This document shows positions 18,903 through 29,648 of a DNA stretch of 64,000 nt, one piece after another (position 1 is the first letter of the stretch; each line of letters begins with the position of its first letter). The stretch comes from Coprococcus comes ATCC 27758. GTDB taxonomy: Bacteria > Bacillota > Clostridia > Lachnospirales > Lachnospiraceae. The notes below the pieces were generated by a model. That model saw nothing but the letters and a program-made list of their open reading frames with translations, was not told the DNA's origin and did no database searches. A program made the position numbers and the translations under genes. The stretch is taken from positions 2,108,001 through 2,172,000 of the forward strand of contig NZ_CP102277.1 of NCBI RefSeq assembly GCF_025149785.1, in the 5' to 3' direction.

Positions 18903-20090
18903 TTATTCTTCAAATGTTTCTTTTAACTTATCCATGAACCCTTTTTTCTTAGCTTTACCCTTCGATTCAGAAGCCGGCTCTTCCTGGTTCAGTGTATTTC
19001 CTGTCAACTGATCAAAATGTCTAAGCACTTCTTTGGCTTCCGGACTTAATTTTTCCGGGGTCTGAATAACCAGCGTCACATAATGATCACCTCTGACCTG
19101 AGGATTTCTCAAAGAAGGTACCCCTTTTCCTTTCAGGCGTACTTTTGTATCAGTCTTAGTTCCCGGTTTTACGGTATAGATCACATCACCATCAACCGTC
19201 TTGATTCGCACATCACCACCAAGTGCTGCCTGCGCAAACGAAATTGGTGCAGTTGAGAAAATATGAACATCCTGTCTCTGGAAGATTGGATGTCTGGAAA
19301 CCGTAACTTCTACCAGAAGATCTCCCCTCGGTCCGCCATTCACACCCGGTTCACCTTTCTCACGGATTCTTACGCTCTGACCATTGTCAATACCTGCCGG
19401 GATTGTGACTTTGATCTTCTTGCGGCTTGAAGTATAGCCTGTTCCACCACAGTCCGGACATTTCTCACGAATGATCTTACCCGTTCCATGACAGTCCGGA
19501 CAGGTCTGCACATTCTGCACCGTTCCGAAGAACGACTGTGATGTATAAACAACCTGACCTTTTCCACCACATTTTGAACAGGTCTCCGGACTTGTTCCCG
19601 GTTTTGCTCCTGTTCCATTACACTTTGTACATGGATCTTTCAGAACGATATCCAGTTCCTTCTCGCATCCAAAAATTGCTTCCTCAAATGTAATCCGGAC
19701 ACCTTTACGGATATTGGCGCCTTTCATCGGACCATTGTTCGCACGTCCGCCTCTTCTGCCACCGCCAAACAGATCACCAAAAATATCACCAAAAATATCA
19801 CCAAAGTCTGCCCCGTTAAAATCAAAACCGCCATATCCACCGGCTCCGCCTGCACCGCCTTCAAACGCTGCATGACCAAACTGATCGTACTGACGCCGTT
19901 TGTCTGCATCACTCAGAACAGCATAGGCTTCAGAAGCCTCCTTGAACTTCTTTTCGGCTTCTGCATCTCCTGGATTCATATCCGGGTGATATTTTTTCGC
20001 CAAAGCTCTGTATGCTTTTTTCAGAGTCGCATCATCCGCATCTCGTGATACGCCCAGGATCTCATAATAATCCCTTTTTGCCTCTGCCAT
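18903..20090 (-). CDS. dnaJ: Chaperone protein DnaJ
   Basis: 395 residues. The J domain (1-70) has HPD in [11 protein letters not shown]; the Gly/Phe-rich linker spans about 75-115; four CxxCxGxG zinc repeats lie at about 155-225 ([32 protein letters not shown]); substrate-binding C-terminal domains follow. Stimulates DnaK ATPase and delivers unfolded proteins. Last gene of the hrcA-grpE-dnaK-dnaJ operon, separated from dnaK by a 218-bp gap containing hairpins. Confidence 0.97.
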   Translation of the reverse strand: MAEAKRDYYEILGVSRDADDATLKKAYRALAKKYHPDMNPGDAEAEKKFKEASEAYAVLSDADKRRQYDQFGHAAFEGGAGGAGGYGGFDFNGADFGDIFGDIFGDLFGGGRRGGRANNGPMKGANIRKGVRITFEEAIFGCEKELDIVLKDPCTKCNGTGAKPGTSPETCSKCGGKGQVVYTSQSFFGTVQNVQTCPDCHGTGKIIREKCPDCGGTGYTSSRKKIKVTIPAGIDNGQSVRIREKGEPGVNGGPRGDLLVEVTVSRHPIFQRQDVHIFSTAPISFAQAALGGDVRIKTVDGDVIYTVKPGTKTDTKVRLKGKGVPSLRNPQVRGDHYVTLVIQTPEKLSPEAKEVLRHFDQLTGNTLNQEEPASESKGKAKKKGFMDKLKETFEE

Positions 20091-20308
20091 AATCCTACCT
20101 CACTTAGATATTTCTCAAAGTATTTTAATACAGAATGTACCCTGGCACATTCTCATGCCCGCGCCGGCTCTCTGCAACATCTTCTTTGCACATGCAGTTC
20201 ACCTAACCGGAGGCTTTTTATGTCATAAAAAACTATTTTTATTTATGATACATGAAATCTGCAAGACGGTATAATGCCGCCTTGCAGTTTCTCATCTTAT
20301 CTTACGGA
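20091..20308 (-). other. Structured dnaK-dnaJ intergenic gap
   Basis: Just after dnaK a hairpin CTGCAAGGCGG / CCGTCTTGCAG (about 20258-20288) may slow or partly terminate transcription. Further on, AGAATGT/ACATTCT forms another small stem. A 22-codon open frame at 20125-20193 (starting MCKEDVAESRRG, AGGTGA upstream) exists but has no other support. A conventional promoter for dnaJ is not evident. Confidence 0.4.
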
Positions 20309-22198
<1,890 letters not shown>

Positions 22199-22271
22199 TT
22201 AATATAATAAAAATTGTATTTTGCTTTGTTATTTATATAAAGTGTATCGTAAATGCGGTACACGGTATATC

Positions 22272-22907
22272 TTAGTTTGCTACCTTTACCATGCTGTGTC
22301 TTACGACTGAGTCACGGTACATATATCCTTTCTGGAATTCCTCGGCTACTACATTTTCACCAAGTTCTTCATCCTCCACATGCATCACTGCATTGTGGAA
22401 ATTCGGATCGAATTCCTGACCAACTGCTTCGATCGGTTTTACTCCGATTCCTTCCAGTGTGCTCATCATTTGTTTATAGATCTTATCCATTCCATCTACG
22501 AACGGATCATCTTTCTTTTCTTCCGGTACGGACTGAAGTCCGCGTTCAAAGTTGTCTACAATCGGAAGAATTTTTTCTACAACATCTTTGGCTCCGATCT
22601 CATACATCGCTGACTTTTCTTTTTCAGTACGCTTTCTGTAATTATCGAACTCAGCCATGTGTCTCGTAAGTTTGTCTGTCAGATCTGCGATCTGCTCATC
22701 CTTTTTATCTTTTTTATTCTTCTTTTCAAACAGCTTCTTTTTCTTTGGTTCTTCAGTATCTTCGGAATTCGTCTCTTTACCAACAGCTTCTTCCTCTGTT
22801 GCTTCGGTTTCTTCCGGTTCCTGCTCTTTGGCTTCTGCCTCCGCAGCTTTCTTTGCTTCTTCCACTGCTTCTTTTACCATTTCTTCATTACTCATCTTTT
22901 TATCCAA
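22272..22907 (-). CDS. grpE: Nucleotide exchange factor GrpE
   Basis: About 210 residues: a highly acidic N-terminal extension (to about 80, Glu/Ala/Lys rich), a long coiled coil (DLTDKLTRHMAEFDNYRKRTEKE) and the beta wing with the signature VVEEFQKGYMYRDSVVRHSMVKV at the end. Promotes ADP release from DnaK. The frame opens at a GTG (22919); AAAGGTGG lies 8 nt before a TTG at 22907, making TTG a likely start, and an ATG at 22895 is a further option, so the first residues are uncertain. Preceded by hrcA with a 12-25 bp gap. Confidence 0.93.
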   Translation of the reverse strand: MDKKMSNEEMVKEAVEEAKKAAEAEAKEQEPEETEATEEEAVGKETNSEDTEEPKKKKLFEKKNKKDKKDEQIADLTDKLTRHMAEFDNYRKRTEKEKSAMYEIGAKDVVEKILPIVDNFERGLQSVPEEKKDDPFVDGMDKIYKQMMSTLEGIGVKPIEAVGQEFDPNFHNAVMHVEDEELGENVVAEEFQKGYMYRDSVVRHSMVKVAN

Positions 22908-22931
22908 TGGTTCTTCCACCTTTCTTACTTC

Positions 22932-23993
22932 TTATTCGAGCTTTTTCGGCTCATCCCTGTGGAATATGTCATCCAGCTCTGCCATCAGTGTCTTAAGCGT
23001 CTTCATGACATGTTCATAATCCATTCGCTTCGGTCCGATGATTCCGATGGTTCCCTGCATGCCCTCGCCCAACTCATATGTTGCTGTGACTACGCTGCAG
23101 TCTTTCATGTTCTCCACATTCGATTCATCTCCGATGTATACCTGAATGTCTCTGTCTTCACCGCCGTTTGCCATTGACTTTGTTACCAGAGCGGCAAGCT
23201 GCTGCTTTTCTTCAAAAGCACTGATGATCTCCTGTGCGCTCTGCTTATCACTAAGCTCCGGATACTTGAAAATATTCGTCGCGCCACTGGTGTAAATCTC
23301 CATGTCGTCATCCAGCTGGATCACATTCGCTACTGCATCCAGGACACTGCTCATCACACCACTGTGGATCCCTGCCTGTTCTTTCAGTCTTGCAATCACT
23401 CCCAGATTGATCTGCTCTAGTGAAGTTCCATTCAGCGAAGTATTCAGAAGCATATTCAGCTTCAATAGTGCTTCATTGCTGAGCGGCTCATCCAGTGTCA
23501 CGATCTGGTTCTTTACAATGTTGCCTTCCATCACGATCACAACGATCAGCTGATGGTCATCAACCTGTGAAAGCTGGATAAATTTTAATTTGTTCCCGTT
23601 GTAAGTCGGAGTCGAAATCATCGTCGCATAATTCGTGTTGTTCGCAAGAACCTTTGCAACCTGCTTCAGAAGTTCTTCCATCTTGTCAGCCTTCTCAAGC
23701 ATCTGACCTTTGATTTCGGTAATCTCCTGTTCTTTCTGGCTCATCAGCATATCCACATACCATCTGTAACCTTTATCCGACGGAATCCTTCCTGCTGATG
23801 TGTGAGGCTGCATGATATAACCAAGCTCTTCGAGATCTGCCATCTCATTCCGGATCGTTGCCGAACTTAAATTCAAATCCGTATACTTGGAAATCGTTCT
23901 GGATCCCACAGGCTCTCCGGTCTCAAGATAGTTCTTAATGATTGCATGTAAGATCTTCGTCTTCCGCTCACTAAGTTCCTGTATGGCTTCCAT
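22932..23993 (-). CDS. hrcA: Heat-inducible transcription repressor HrcA
   Basis: 353 residues. N-terminal winged helix (1-75: KTKILHAIIKNYLETGEPVG, then SSATIRNEMADLEELGY) binds CIRCE; the GAF-like domain and dimerisation region follow (GNKLKFIQLSQVDDHQLIVV), ending with IGIIGPKRMDYEHVMKTL. Represses its own operon; GroEL normally helps it fold, but groE is not in this window. First gene of the operon with a GGAGG ribosome site. The CIRCE operator lies 20 bp upstream. Confidence 0.97.
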   Translation of the reverse strand: MEAIQELSERKTKILHAIIKNYLETGEPVGSRTISKYTDLNLSSATIRNEMADLEELGYIMQPHTSAGRIPSDKGYRWYVDMLMSQKEQEITEIKGQMLEKADKMEELLKQVAKVLANNTNYATMISTPTYNGNKLKFIQLSQVDDHQLIVVIVMEGNIVKNQIVTLDEPLSNEALLKLNMLLNTSLNGTSLEQINLGVIARLKEQAGIHSGVMSSVLDAVANVIQLDDDMEIYTSGATNIFKYPELSDKQSAQEIISAFEEKQQLAALVTKSMANGGEDRDIQVYIGDESNVENMKDCSVVTATYELGEGMQGTIGIIGPKRMDYEHVMKTLKTLMAELDDIFHRDEPKKLE

Positions 23994-24013
23994 ATGCTAC
24001 CTCCTTTTTGTTA

Positions 24014-24040
24014 TTAGCACTCGTTATGTCTGAGTGCTAA
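24014..24040 (-). promoter_or_regulatory. CIRCE operator of the hrcA operon
   Basis: Perfect inverted repeat TTAGCACTC-N9-GAGTGCTAA (24014-24022 and 24032-24040), the canonical HrcA-binding site, located between the promoter and hrcA. Confidence 0.98.
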
Positions 24041-24057
24041 CATTTTCTACGCTTATA

Positions 24058-24086
24058 AATGTACCACTTACTATTCACTTTGTCAA
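24058..24086 (-). promoter_or_regulatory. Promoter of hrcA-grpE-dnaK-dnaJ
   Basis: TTGACA (24081-24086), 17 bp, TACATT (24058-24063); the expected start falls close to CIRCE so that HrcA blocks it. Confidence 0.8.
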
Positions 24087-24116
24087 CAGGGTTTATGATT
24101 TTTTTATTTTTAGTCC

Positions 24117-24278
24117 GGTTCCACCCGGATATGCTGTCGGATTCCAATTCAATCGGCAAACCATTCCGATGAGCCTCTGAAAGCGAACATTATGTCAGCA
24201 AAGGCTTCCATAATGTTCTGAGTCTCCTCTCCATTGCCTCAAATGAATTGGAATCCGACAGCATATCCGGGTGGAACC
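24117..24278 (+). repeat. Structured repeat element, copy 1, with perfect 35-bp arms
   Basis: Arms 24117-24151 and 24244-24278 are perfectly complementary over 35 bp. The 92-nt interior contains GAACATTATG (24185-24194) pairing with CATAATGTTC (24209-24218). The inner part, from GGATTCCAATTCA to TGAATTGGAATCC, is shared with copy 2 at 24633-24850 in opposite orientation, while the outer arm sequences differ entirely between copies. Compensatory base changes in the internal stem suggest a folded RNA. Confidence 0.85.
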
Positions 24279-24395
24279 TCACTCAAGCCTATAATAATCG
24301 ACTTGATTTGGGCGCTTACAGGACATACTATAAAGGATTTACTTGCTTCTTTAACAATACTGTATTGCGTGGGGCGGGACTTAATGGCTGCGCCA

Positions 24396-24535
24396 TTTTC
24401 GTCCGCAAATATTGGGATCGGACTGTTTGAAGATGATGTATTTTCTACTTTCTGGGACTACGCTGTTTTTGTCTGCGAATTTTGGGATTAGGCTGTTTTG
24501 AGATGATGCATTTTCTACTTTCTGGGAGCTCCACA
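24396..24535. repeat. Degenerate tandem duplication, unit about 70 bp
   Basis: Two diverged copies (24396-24465 and 24466-24535) share TCnGCnAAT, TTTGGGAT-like and ATTTTCTACTTTCTGGGA segments. They lie between the two structured repeat copies. No gene is supported here. Confidence 0.6.
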
Positions 24536-24632
24536 CTTCCACTTAACCAACAACTGGCTGGAGCAACCGGTTTTTTCCGCACATCATCAGACTGGGGCGT
24601 CCCGTCTGTATGTTTTCTGTCTTCCAGGAAGA

Positions 24633-24850
24633 GGGTGGGGAGTTTGGGAGGAAAGGGGCGGGGCGACCAGGCAGAAAAGAAGGGATTCCAATTCATTTGA
24701 GGCAATGTAGATGAGACTCAAATCATTGTGGAAGCCATTTCTGACACAATGATTGCTTTCGGAGGCTCATCGGAATGGTTTGCCGATTGAATCGGAATCC
24801 CTTCTTTTCTGCCTGAACCGCCTGCTCCCTTCCTCCCAAACTCCCCACCC
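24633..24850 (-). repeat. Structured repeat element, copy 2, inverted, with extended arms
   Basis: Inner arms 24669-24695 and 24788-24814 match over 27 bp with one mismatch that becomes G-U on the minus strand; outer arms 24633-24653 and 24830-24850 match perfectly over 21 bp. The interior is the reverse complement of copy 1 with substitutions. The internal stem here is AATCATTGTG/CACAATGATT (minus strand), compensated relative to copy 1 at three pairs. Confidence 0.85.
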
Positions 24851-24910
24851 GACCGTCAAACAAAAAATACACACCCCAGCCTCCCGGTCTGATGGTGTGC
24901 ATTTCTTCTA

Positions 24911-25357
24911 TTATATATAGTACATATCCTGACTGTATTCACTGTATTCCTGATATTTTTGTTCGAGGTCAGAGAGAAACAGATTCTCAAGGATATCCTG
25001 TAGTCCTCTGTTCAGACGTTCGATAACTTCACTCTGTACAGCCTGAGCCGCAGCTCTTCCGTTCTCGGCGCCTTCTACATCCTCTTCTTCGATGAGATAA
25101 TCACCTTCCAGCGCACGTAATATTTCCGCAACCGAAATCTTTGTGGCAGGCTTCGCCAACAGGTATCCCCCCTGCGGTCCTTTCACGCTTTTAATGATTC
25201 CGGCTTTTCTGAGTGCCGCAAATACCTGTTCCAGATACTGCGGTGAAATACTGTTACGCTCTGCAATTGCTGCAAGTGCAACATGGGATTCTTTTGAGTA
25301 TACGGACAGGTCGATCAGTGCCCGAAGTCCGTATCTGCTTTTCTTTGAAAAATTCAT
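24911..25357 (-). CDS. Rrf2-family transcriptional regulator (CymR-like)
   Basis: 148 residues. N-terminal winged helix with MNFSKKSRYGLRALIDLSVYS and ISPQYLEQVFAALRKAGI, typical of Rrf2. The iron-sulfur Cys triad of IscR/NsrR is absent, which with the cysK neighbour favours CymR, the cysteine-metabolism repressor that in Bacillus works together with CysK. It starts 3 bp after cysK stops, so the two form an operon. Inverted CCTA/TAGG half-sites in the cysK promoter are candidate operators. The CymR assignment is inference from context. Confidence 0.82.
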   Translation of the reverse strand: MNFSKKSRYGLRALIDLSVYSKESHVALAAIAERNSISPQYLEQVFAALRKAGIIKSVKGPQGGYLLAKPATKISVAEILRALEGDYLIEEEDVEGAENGRAAAQAVQSEVIERLNRGLQDILENLFLSDLEQKYQEYSEYSQDMYYI

Positions 25358-25360
25358 ATT

Positions 25361-26293
25361 CTACTCCGTGAAGAGCGGTGTGGAGTAATATCTGTCTCCG
25401 GTATCCGGAAGCAGTGCCACAATCGTCTTTCCTTTGTTTTCCGGACGTTTTGCAAGTTCGATCGCTCCATAAAGTGCGGCTCCCGAAGAAATTCCTACCA
25501 GGATTCCCTCTTTCTTTGCAAGCAGCTTTCCTGTTGCAAAAGCGTCATCATTTTCTACAGTAAATATTTCATCATATACAGTTGTGTTGAGTACGTCCGG
25601 TACAAATCCTGCTCCGATTCCCTGAATCTTGTGAGGACCACCTTTTCCTGTAGAAAGTACCGGTGAGCTTGCAGGCTCCAATGCAACGATCTTCACATCC
25701 GGATTCTGGGATTTCAGATATTCGCCGACACCGGTCAGTGTTCCACCTGTACCAACACCTGCGATAAACAGATCTACTTCTCCGTCTGTATCCTTCCAGA
25801 TCTCTGGTCCGGTTGTCTTTCTGTGTACTTCCGGATTAGCCGGATTAACAAACTGTCCAGGGATATAGCTGCCCGGGATCTCTTTTGCAAGTTCATCTGC
25901 TTTTTCAATCGCACCCTTCATTCCCTTTACGCCTTCTGTCAGAACAATCTCTGCTCCGTATGCTTTCAGGATATTTCTTCTTTCTACACTCATTGTCTCC
26001 GGCATAGTAAGAATGATACGGTATCCTTTGACTGCTGCAATCGATGCAAGACCGATTCCCGTATTTCCCGAAGTAGGCTCAATGATAACAGAACCTTCTT
26101 TTAATAATCCTTTTTCCTCAGCATCCTCGATCATTGCTTTGGCAATTCTGTCTTTTACACTTCCGGCCGGGTTAAAATATTCCAGTTTCACAAGGATTCT
26201 TGCCTCTAATCCTAATTCTTCTTCAATATTTTTCACCTCTACAAGAGGAGTATTTCCAACAAGCTCTAAAGCACCATTATAAATTTTTGACAT
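25361..26293 (-). CDS. cysK: Cysteine synthase A (O-acetylserine thiol-lyase)
   Basis: 310 residues, PLP fold type II. The PLP lysine is in GSVKDRIAKAM (near 44); the phosphate/substrate loop PTSGNTGIG lies near 70; GTGGTLTGVGEYLK near 180 binds the PLP phosphate; ISSGAALYGA is near the C-terminus. Forms cysteine from O-acetylserine (made by CysE) and sulfide. It has a consensus promoter and is followed by the Rrf2 regulator gene. Length and motifs are fully normal. Confidence 0.97.
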   Translation of the reverse strand: MSKIYNGALELVGNTPLVEVKNIEEELGLEARILVKLEYFNPAGSVKDRIAKAMIEDAEEKGLLKEGSVIIEPTSGNTGIGLASIAAVKGYRIILTMPETMSVERRNILKAYGAEIVLTEGVKGMKGAIEKADELAKEIPGSYIPGQFVNPANPEVHRKTTGPEIWKDTDGEVDLFIAGVGTGGTLTGVGEYLKSQNPDVKIVALEPASSPVLSTGKGGPHKIQGIGAGFVPDVLNTTVYDEIFTVENDDAFATGKLLAKKEGILVGISSGAALYGAIELAKRPENKGKTIVALLPDTGDRYYSTPLFTE

Positions 26294-26311
26294 CGTAAGT
26301 TCTCCTTTCTT

Positions 26312-26375
26312 TCCTACTGTTTTGATAGGTTTAACTCGATGATGTCATTATATGCCTATAAAACCTATTTGTCAA
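26312..26375 (-). promoter_or_regulatory. cysK promoter with candidate repressor sites
   Basis: TTGACA (26370-26375), 17 bp, TATAAT (26347-26352): perfect consensus. The spacer holds AATAGGTTTTATA (minus strand, 26357-26369), also found after the LysR -10 at 10601. Downstream, CCTACTGTTTTGATAGG (26314-26330) is an inverted CCTA/TAGG pair. Both are plausible CymR-type operators. Confidence 0.7.
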
Positions 26376-26407
26376 GTATACTTTATATTTTTCTGATTTT
26401 CCAAATT

Positions 26408-27589
26408 TTACTCTTCCAGCAGAAACTCTACAAACACACTGTTGCTGACATCGATCCCCCGTTTTGTAAGCCATACTCTGTCATCATCCTGCTCAAGAAG
26501 CTTTAAGCTTTCCAGTTTGCAGATCGGTTCACCGTAAATATCCTCCAGACTTTTCCCAAAATACTCTGAAAATTCTTTTTTTGAGATTCCGTTCATTTTC
26601 CGCAGTCCAAGAAACATAAATTCCTCCATCTCCTCAGTTTCTGTCAGAAGCTCTGCCTGAAATTTGTTCCTGTAGGAATGTGCATACTCCCTTAACTGAT
26701 CCGGGTTCGTGTAGCGACTCATTTTTCCTTTCAGCTTCCTGCATTTTCCAATCAGATCCCCGGGAACCAGAGATGCCGCACCAATTCCAAATCCCAGATA
26801 CGGAATTCTCTCCCAATATCCCAGGTTGTGCCGGCAGGCATATCCCTCCTTAGCATAATTGGAAATCTCGTAACGGTGATATCCGTTCTTCTCCATCAGC
26901 GTTTCTGTATCCCAGTACATCTGACGCTCCGCATCCTCATCCGGAAGCTTTGGCCCTTCTTTTGCCTCGTCTTCTACATATTTTTTATAGAAAGTTGTTC
27001 CCTCTTCCAAGATCAGACTATATGCAGAAATATGCTCCGGGAAAAGTGCCATTACCTGCTCCAGTGTACGCCTCCAGCTTTCCACCGTCTGCCCCGGAAT
27101 TGCCGAGATCAGGTCTACATTGATATTTGCAAAACCATTGGCTCTCGCCAGATGATATGCTTCCAGAAATTCTTCATAAGTATGGATTCTTCCAAGCAGA
27201 CGAAGTTCCTCATCATTGACCGACTGCAGACCGATACTCAGACGGTTCACCCCTGCCTGTCTGTACTTTCGCAGTTTTTCTTCCGTTACCGTTCCCGGAT
27301 TCATTTCCATAGTGATCTCTGCGTCCTCATCCAACGTAAATATTTCCCTGACCGTATCCATCAGCCGCCCAATCTGCTCACCGGTAAGAAGAGATGGGGT
27401 TCCGCCTCCGAAAAAAATGGAAATCACCCTGTAATTCTGCACTGTATCCGGACAGTTTCTGATCTCATCGACCAGCATTTTCACATATTCCTCTTTTTCC
27501 TTTTCTCCGGCCGGACCGGAAAGGAAATCACAATATGCACATTTTTTCACACAAAACGGAATATGAATATATAGTTCTAAAGGCTGCAT
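26408..27589 (-). CDS. hemW: HemW, radical SAM heme chaperone
   Basis: About 393 residues. The radical SAM cluster motif is CVKKCAYCDF (CxxxCxxC, near 14-24), preceded by LELYIHIPF; GGGTPSLL and SIGLQSVNDEELRLLGR follow, and the C-terminal HemN-like domain ends near 390. Historically annotated as oxygen-independent coproporphyrinogen III oxidase, but HemW proteins lack the extra N-terminal residues needed and transfer heme. The frame opens at 27613; AAGGAG precedes the ATG at 27589 (MQPLELYIHI). It follows lepA, separated by a structured 210-bp region. Confidence 0.93.
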   Translation of the reverse strand: MQPLELYIHIPFCVKKCAYCDFLSGPAGEKEKEEYVKMLVDEIRNCPDTVQNYRVISIFFGGGTPSLLTGEQIGRLMDTVREIFTLDEDAEITMEMNPGTVTEEKLRKYRQAGVNRLSIGLQSVNDEELRLLGRIHTYEEFLEAYHLARANGFANINVDLISAIPGQTVESWRRTLEQVMALFPEHISAYSLILEEGTTFYKKYVEDEAKEGPKLPDEDAERQMYWDTETLMEKNGYHRYEISNYAKEGYACRHNLGYWERIPYLGFGIGAASLVPGDLIGKCRKLKGKMSRYTNPDQLREYAHSYRNKFQAELLTETEEMEEFMFLGLRKMNGISKKEFSEYFGKSLEDIYGEPICKLESLKLLEQDDDRVWLTKRGIDVSNSVFVEFLLEE

Positions 27590-27611
27590 CTGCTTTTCTC
27601 CTTTTCTGTGC

Positions 27612-27653
27612 AAAAGGCAGGAACCTTTCCCTCGGAAACCGCTCCTGCCTTTT
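27612..27653. terminator. Terminator hairpin directly in front of hemW
   Basis: AAAAGGCAGGA (27612-27622) pairs with TCCTGCCTTTT (27643-27653), with T-runs on both strands. Only 22 bp separate it from the hemW start, so on the minus strand it would be read as a leader attenuator or partial terminator after lepA. Confidence 0.7.
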
Positions 27654-27656
27654 TGT

Positions 27657-27785
27657 GTATACGATGAGCCAAGTACAGATTTGTGCTTGCAAAAGAATCT
27701 GTACTTGGCGAATGTACATCATCGAGCTGTTAAGCGAGATAGTGTACAAAGTATACGAATCGAGTAGGAGCCAGCCTGCTCGATT
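27657..27785 (-). other. Multi-hairpin structured region between lepA and hemW
   Basis: GTATAC at 27657-27662 and 27751-27756 enclose a perfect 14-bp hairpin (27668-27681 with 27696-27709) and a TGTACA-bounded stem (27713-27718 with 27743-27748). A further 11-bp hairpin (27758-27768 with 27775-27785) follows. The arrangement resembles a multi-branched RNA in the hemW leader; no known riboswitch class is recognised. Confidence 0.6.
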
Positions 27786-27798
27786 ATCCTTTGTCTAT

Positions 27799-29610
27799 CT
27801 ATTTGTCGTCCAGTTTTAATACACTCATAAATGCCTTCTGTGGAATTTCTACATTTCCAACCTGGCGCATACGCTTCTTTCCTTCCTTCTGCTTTTCCAG
27901 AAGCTTCTTCTTACGGCTGATATCACCGCCGTAGCACTTGGCAAGTACGTCCTTACGCATGGCTCTTACTGTCTCACGGGCAATGATCTTGCTTCCGACA
28001 GCTGCCTGGATCGGAATTTCAAAAAGCTGTCTCGGAATCTCTTCTTTGAGCTTCTCACACATCTTTCTTCCTCTCTCATAAGCACTTCCCGCAAATACAA
28101 TAAAGGAAAGAGCATCCACTTCTTCTTTGTTGATCAGGATGTCCAGCTTGACCAGATCAGATTTGACATAGCCGAGCATTTCATAATCAAAAGACGCATA
28201 ACCACGGGATCTGGATTTGAGCGCATCAAAGAAATCATAGATGATCTCATTCAGAGGCAGGTGGTATTTCAATACCGCTCTGGTCTCTTCGATGTATTCC
28301 ATTCCCTGATATTCGCCACGTCTTTCCTGACACAGATCCATGATCGCACCGATAAATTCGGATGTCACCATAATCTCTGCTTTTACCATCGGCTCTTCCA
28401 TAAAATCAATTTCTGACGGATCCGGAAGATTAGACGGATTGGTCAGGTCGATCACTTCTCCGTTGGTCTTGTGCACCTTGTAGATAACGCCCGGCGCAGT
28501 TGTCACCAGATCCAGATTGTATTCTCTCTCCAGTCTCTCCTGAATGATCTCCAGATGCAAAAGTCCAAGGAAACCACAGCGGAAACCAAATCCCAGCGCA
28601 AGAGAGGTCTCCGGTTCAAACTGAAGTGCCGCATCGTTGAGTTGCAGTTTTTCCAGTGCATCTCTCAGATCCGGGTATTTGGAGCTGTCTGCCGGATACA
28701 TTCCGCAGTACACCATCGGGTTGACCTTTTTATATCCCGGAAGAGGCTCAGAACATGGATTTTCCGCACCTGTTACGGTATCACCCACACGGGTGTCCTT
28801 TACATTTTTCAGGCTGGCTGTAAAATATCCAACCATTCCTGCTGAAAGCTCATCGCAAGGGATAAACTGTCCGGCACCAAAATATCCAACCTCCACAACA
28901 TCAGCAGTTGCACCTGTCGCCATCATATGAATCGGCATTCCTTTCGTGATACATCCTTCTTTGATACGGCAGAATACGATAACGCCTTTATACGGATCAT
29001 AGAGAGAATCGAAAATCAGTGCCTGAAGCGGTGCATCTGGATCTCCTGTCGGAGAAGGGATCTTTGTCACGATCTGTTCCAGAACCTGATCTACATTAAG
29101 CCCTGTCTTTGCCGAGATCAGTGGTGCATCCTGCGCTTCAATTCCGATCACATCTTCAATCTCTTCGATCACACGCTGCGGCTCTGCGCTTGGAAGATCG
29201 ATCTTGTTGATAACCGGCATGACATCCAGATCATGGTCCAGTGCCAGATATACATTTGCCAGTGTCTGCGCTTCTACGCCCTGTGCCGCATCAACGACCA
29301 GGATCGCTCCATCACAGGCTGCAAGACTCCGTGACACTTCATAGTTAAAGTCTACGTGTCCCGGAGTATCGATCAGGTTAAAGATATATTCCTCCCCATC
29401 CTTTGCCTTATAAACTGTGCGGACTGCCTGTGATTTGATTGTGATACCACGTTCTCTTTCCAGATCCATGTTATCCAGCACCTGGGCCTGCATCTCTCTG
29501 CTGGTCAGAAGACCTGTCTGTTCGATAATACGGTCCGCCAGTGTGGATTTTCCATGGTCAATATGTGCAATAATACAAAAATTCCGAATCTTTTTCTGAT
29601 CCATATGCAT
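27799..29610 (-). CDS. lepA: Elongation factor 4 (LepA) GTPase
   Basis: 603 residues, full length. GTPase motifs: [13 protein letters not shown] (G1), ERGITIKSQ (G2), DTPGHVDF (G3), NKIDLPSA (G4). The C-terminal LepA-specific domain contains [31 protein letters not shown]. Ribosome back-translocase/initiation-related factor. Either ATG at 29610 or 29604 could start it; GGAG lies 11 nt before the first, which is preferred. Part of the com-holA-lepA run. Confidence 0.97.
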   Translation of the reverse strand: MHMDQKKIRNFCIIAHIDHGKSTLADRIIEQTGLLTSREMQAQVLDNMDLERERGITIKSQAVRTVYKAKDGEEYIFNLIDTPGHVDFNYEVSRSLAACDGAILVVDAAQGVEAQTLANVYLALDHDLDVMPVINKIDLPSAEPQRVIEEIEDVIGIEAQDAPLISAKTGLNVDQVLEQIVTKIPSPTGDPDAPLQALIFDSLYDPYKGVIVFCRIKEGCITKGMPIHMMATGATADVVEVGYFGAGQFIPCDELSAGMVGYFTASLKNVKDTRVGDTVTGAENPCSEPLPGYKKVNPMVYCGMYPADSSKYPDLRDALEKLQLNDAALQFEPETSLALGFGFRCGFLGLLHLEIIQERLEREYNLDLVTTAPGVIYKVHKTNGEVIDLTNPSNLPDPSEIDFMEEPMVKAEIMVTSEFIGAIMDLCQERRGEYQGMEYIEETRAVLKYHLPLNEIIYDFFDALKSRSRGYASFDYEMLGYVKSDLVKLDILINKEEVDALSFIVFAGSAYERGRKMCEKLKEEIPRQLFEIPIQAAVGSKIIARETVRAMRKDVLAKCYGGDISRKKKLLEKQKEGKKRMRQVGNVEIPQKAFMSVLKLDDK

Positions 29611-29648
29611 ATTTTCAGTCTCTCCTTTTTCTTCTTATCTATATCTGA

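Noticed and set aside
24234-24705. Open frames beginning MPQMNWNP on both strands
   Set aside because: Both begin with TTG inside the two copies of the structured repeat, so the identical N-termini come from the repeat; the downstream parts are unrelated and not protein-like.
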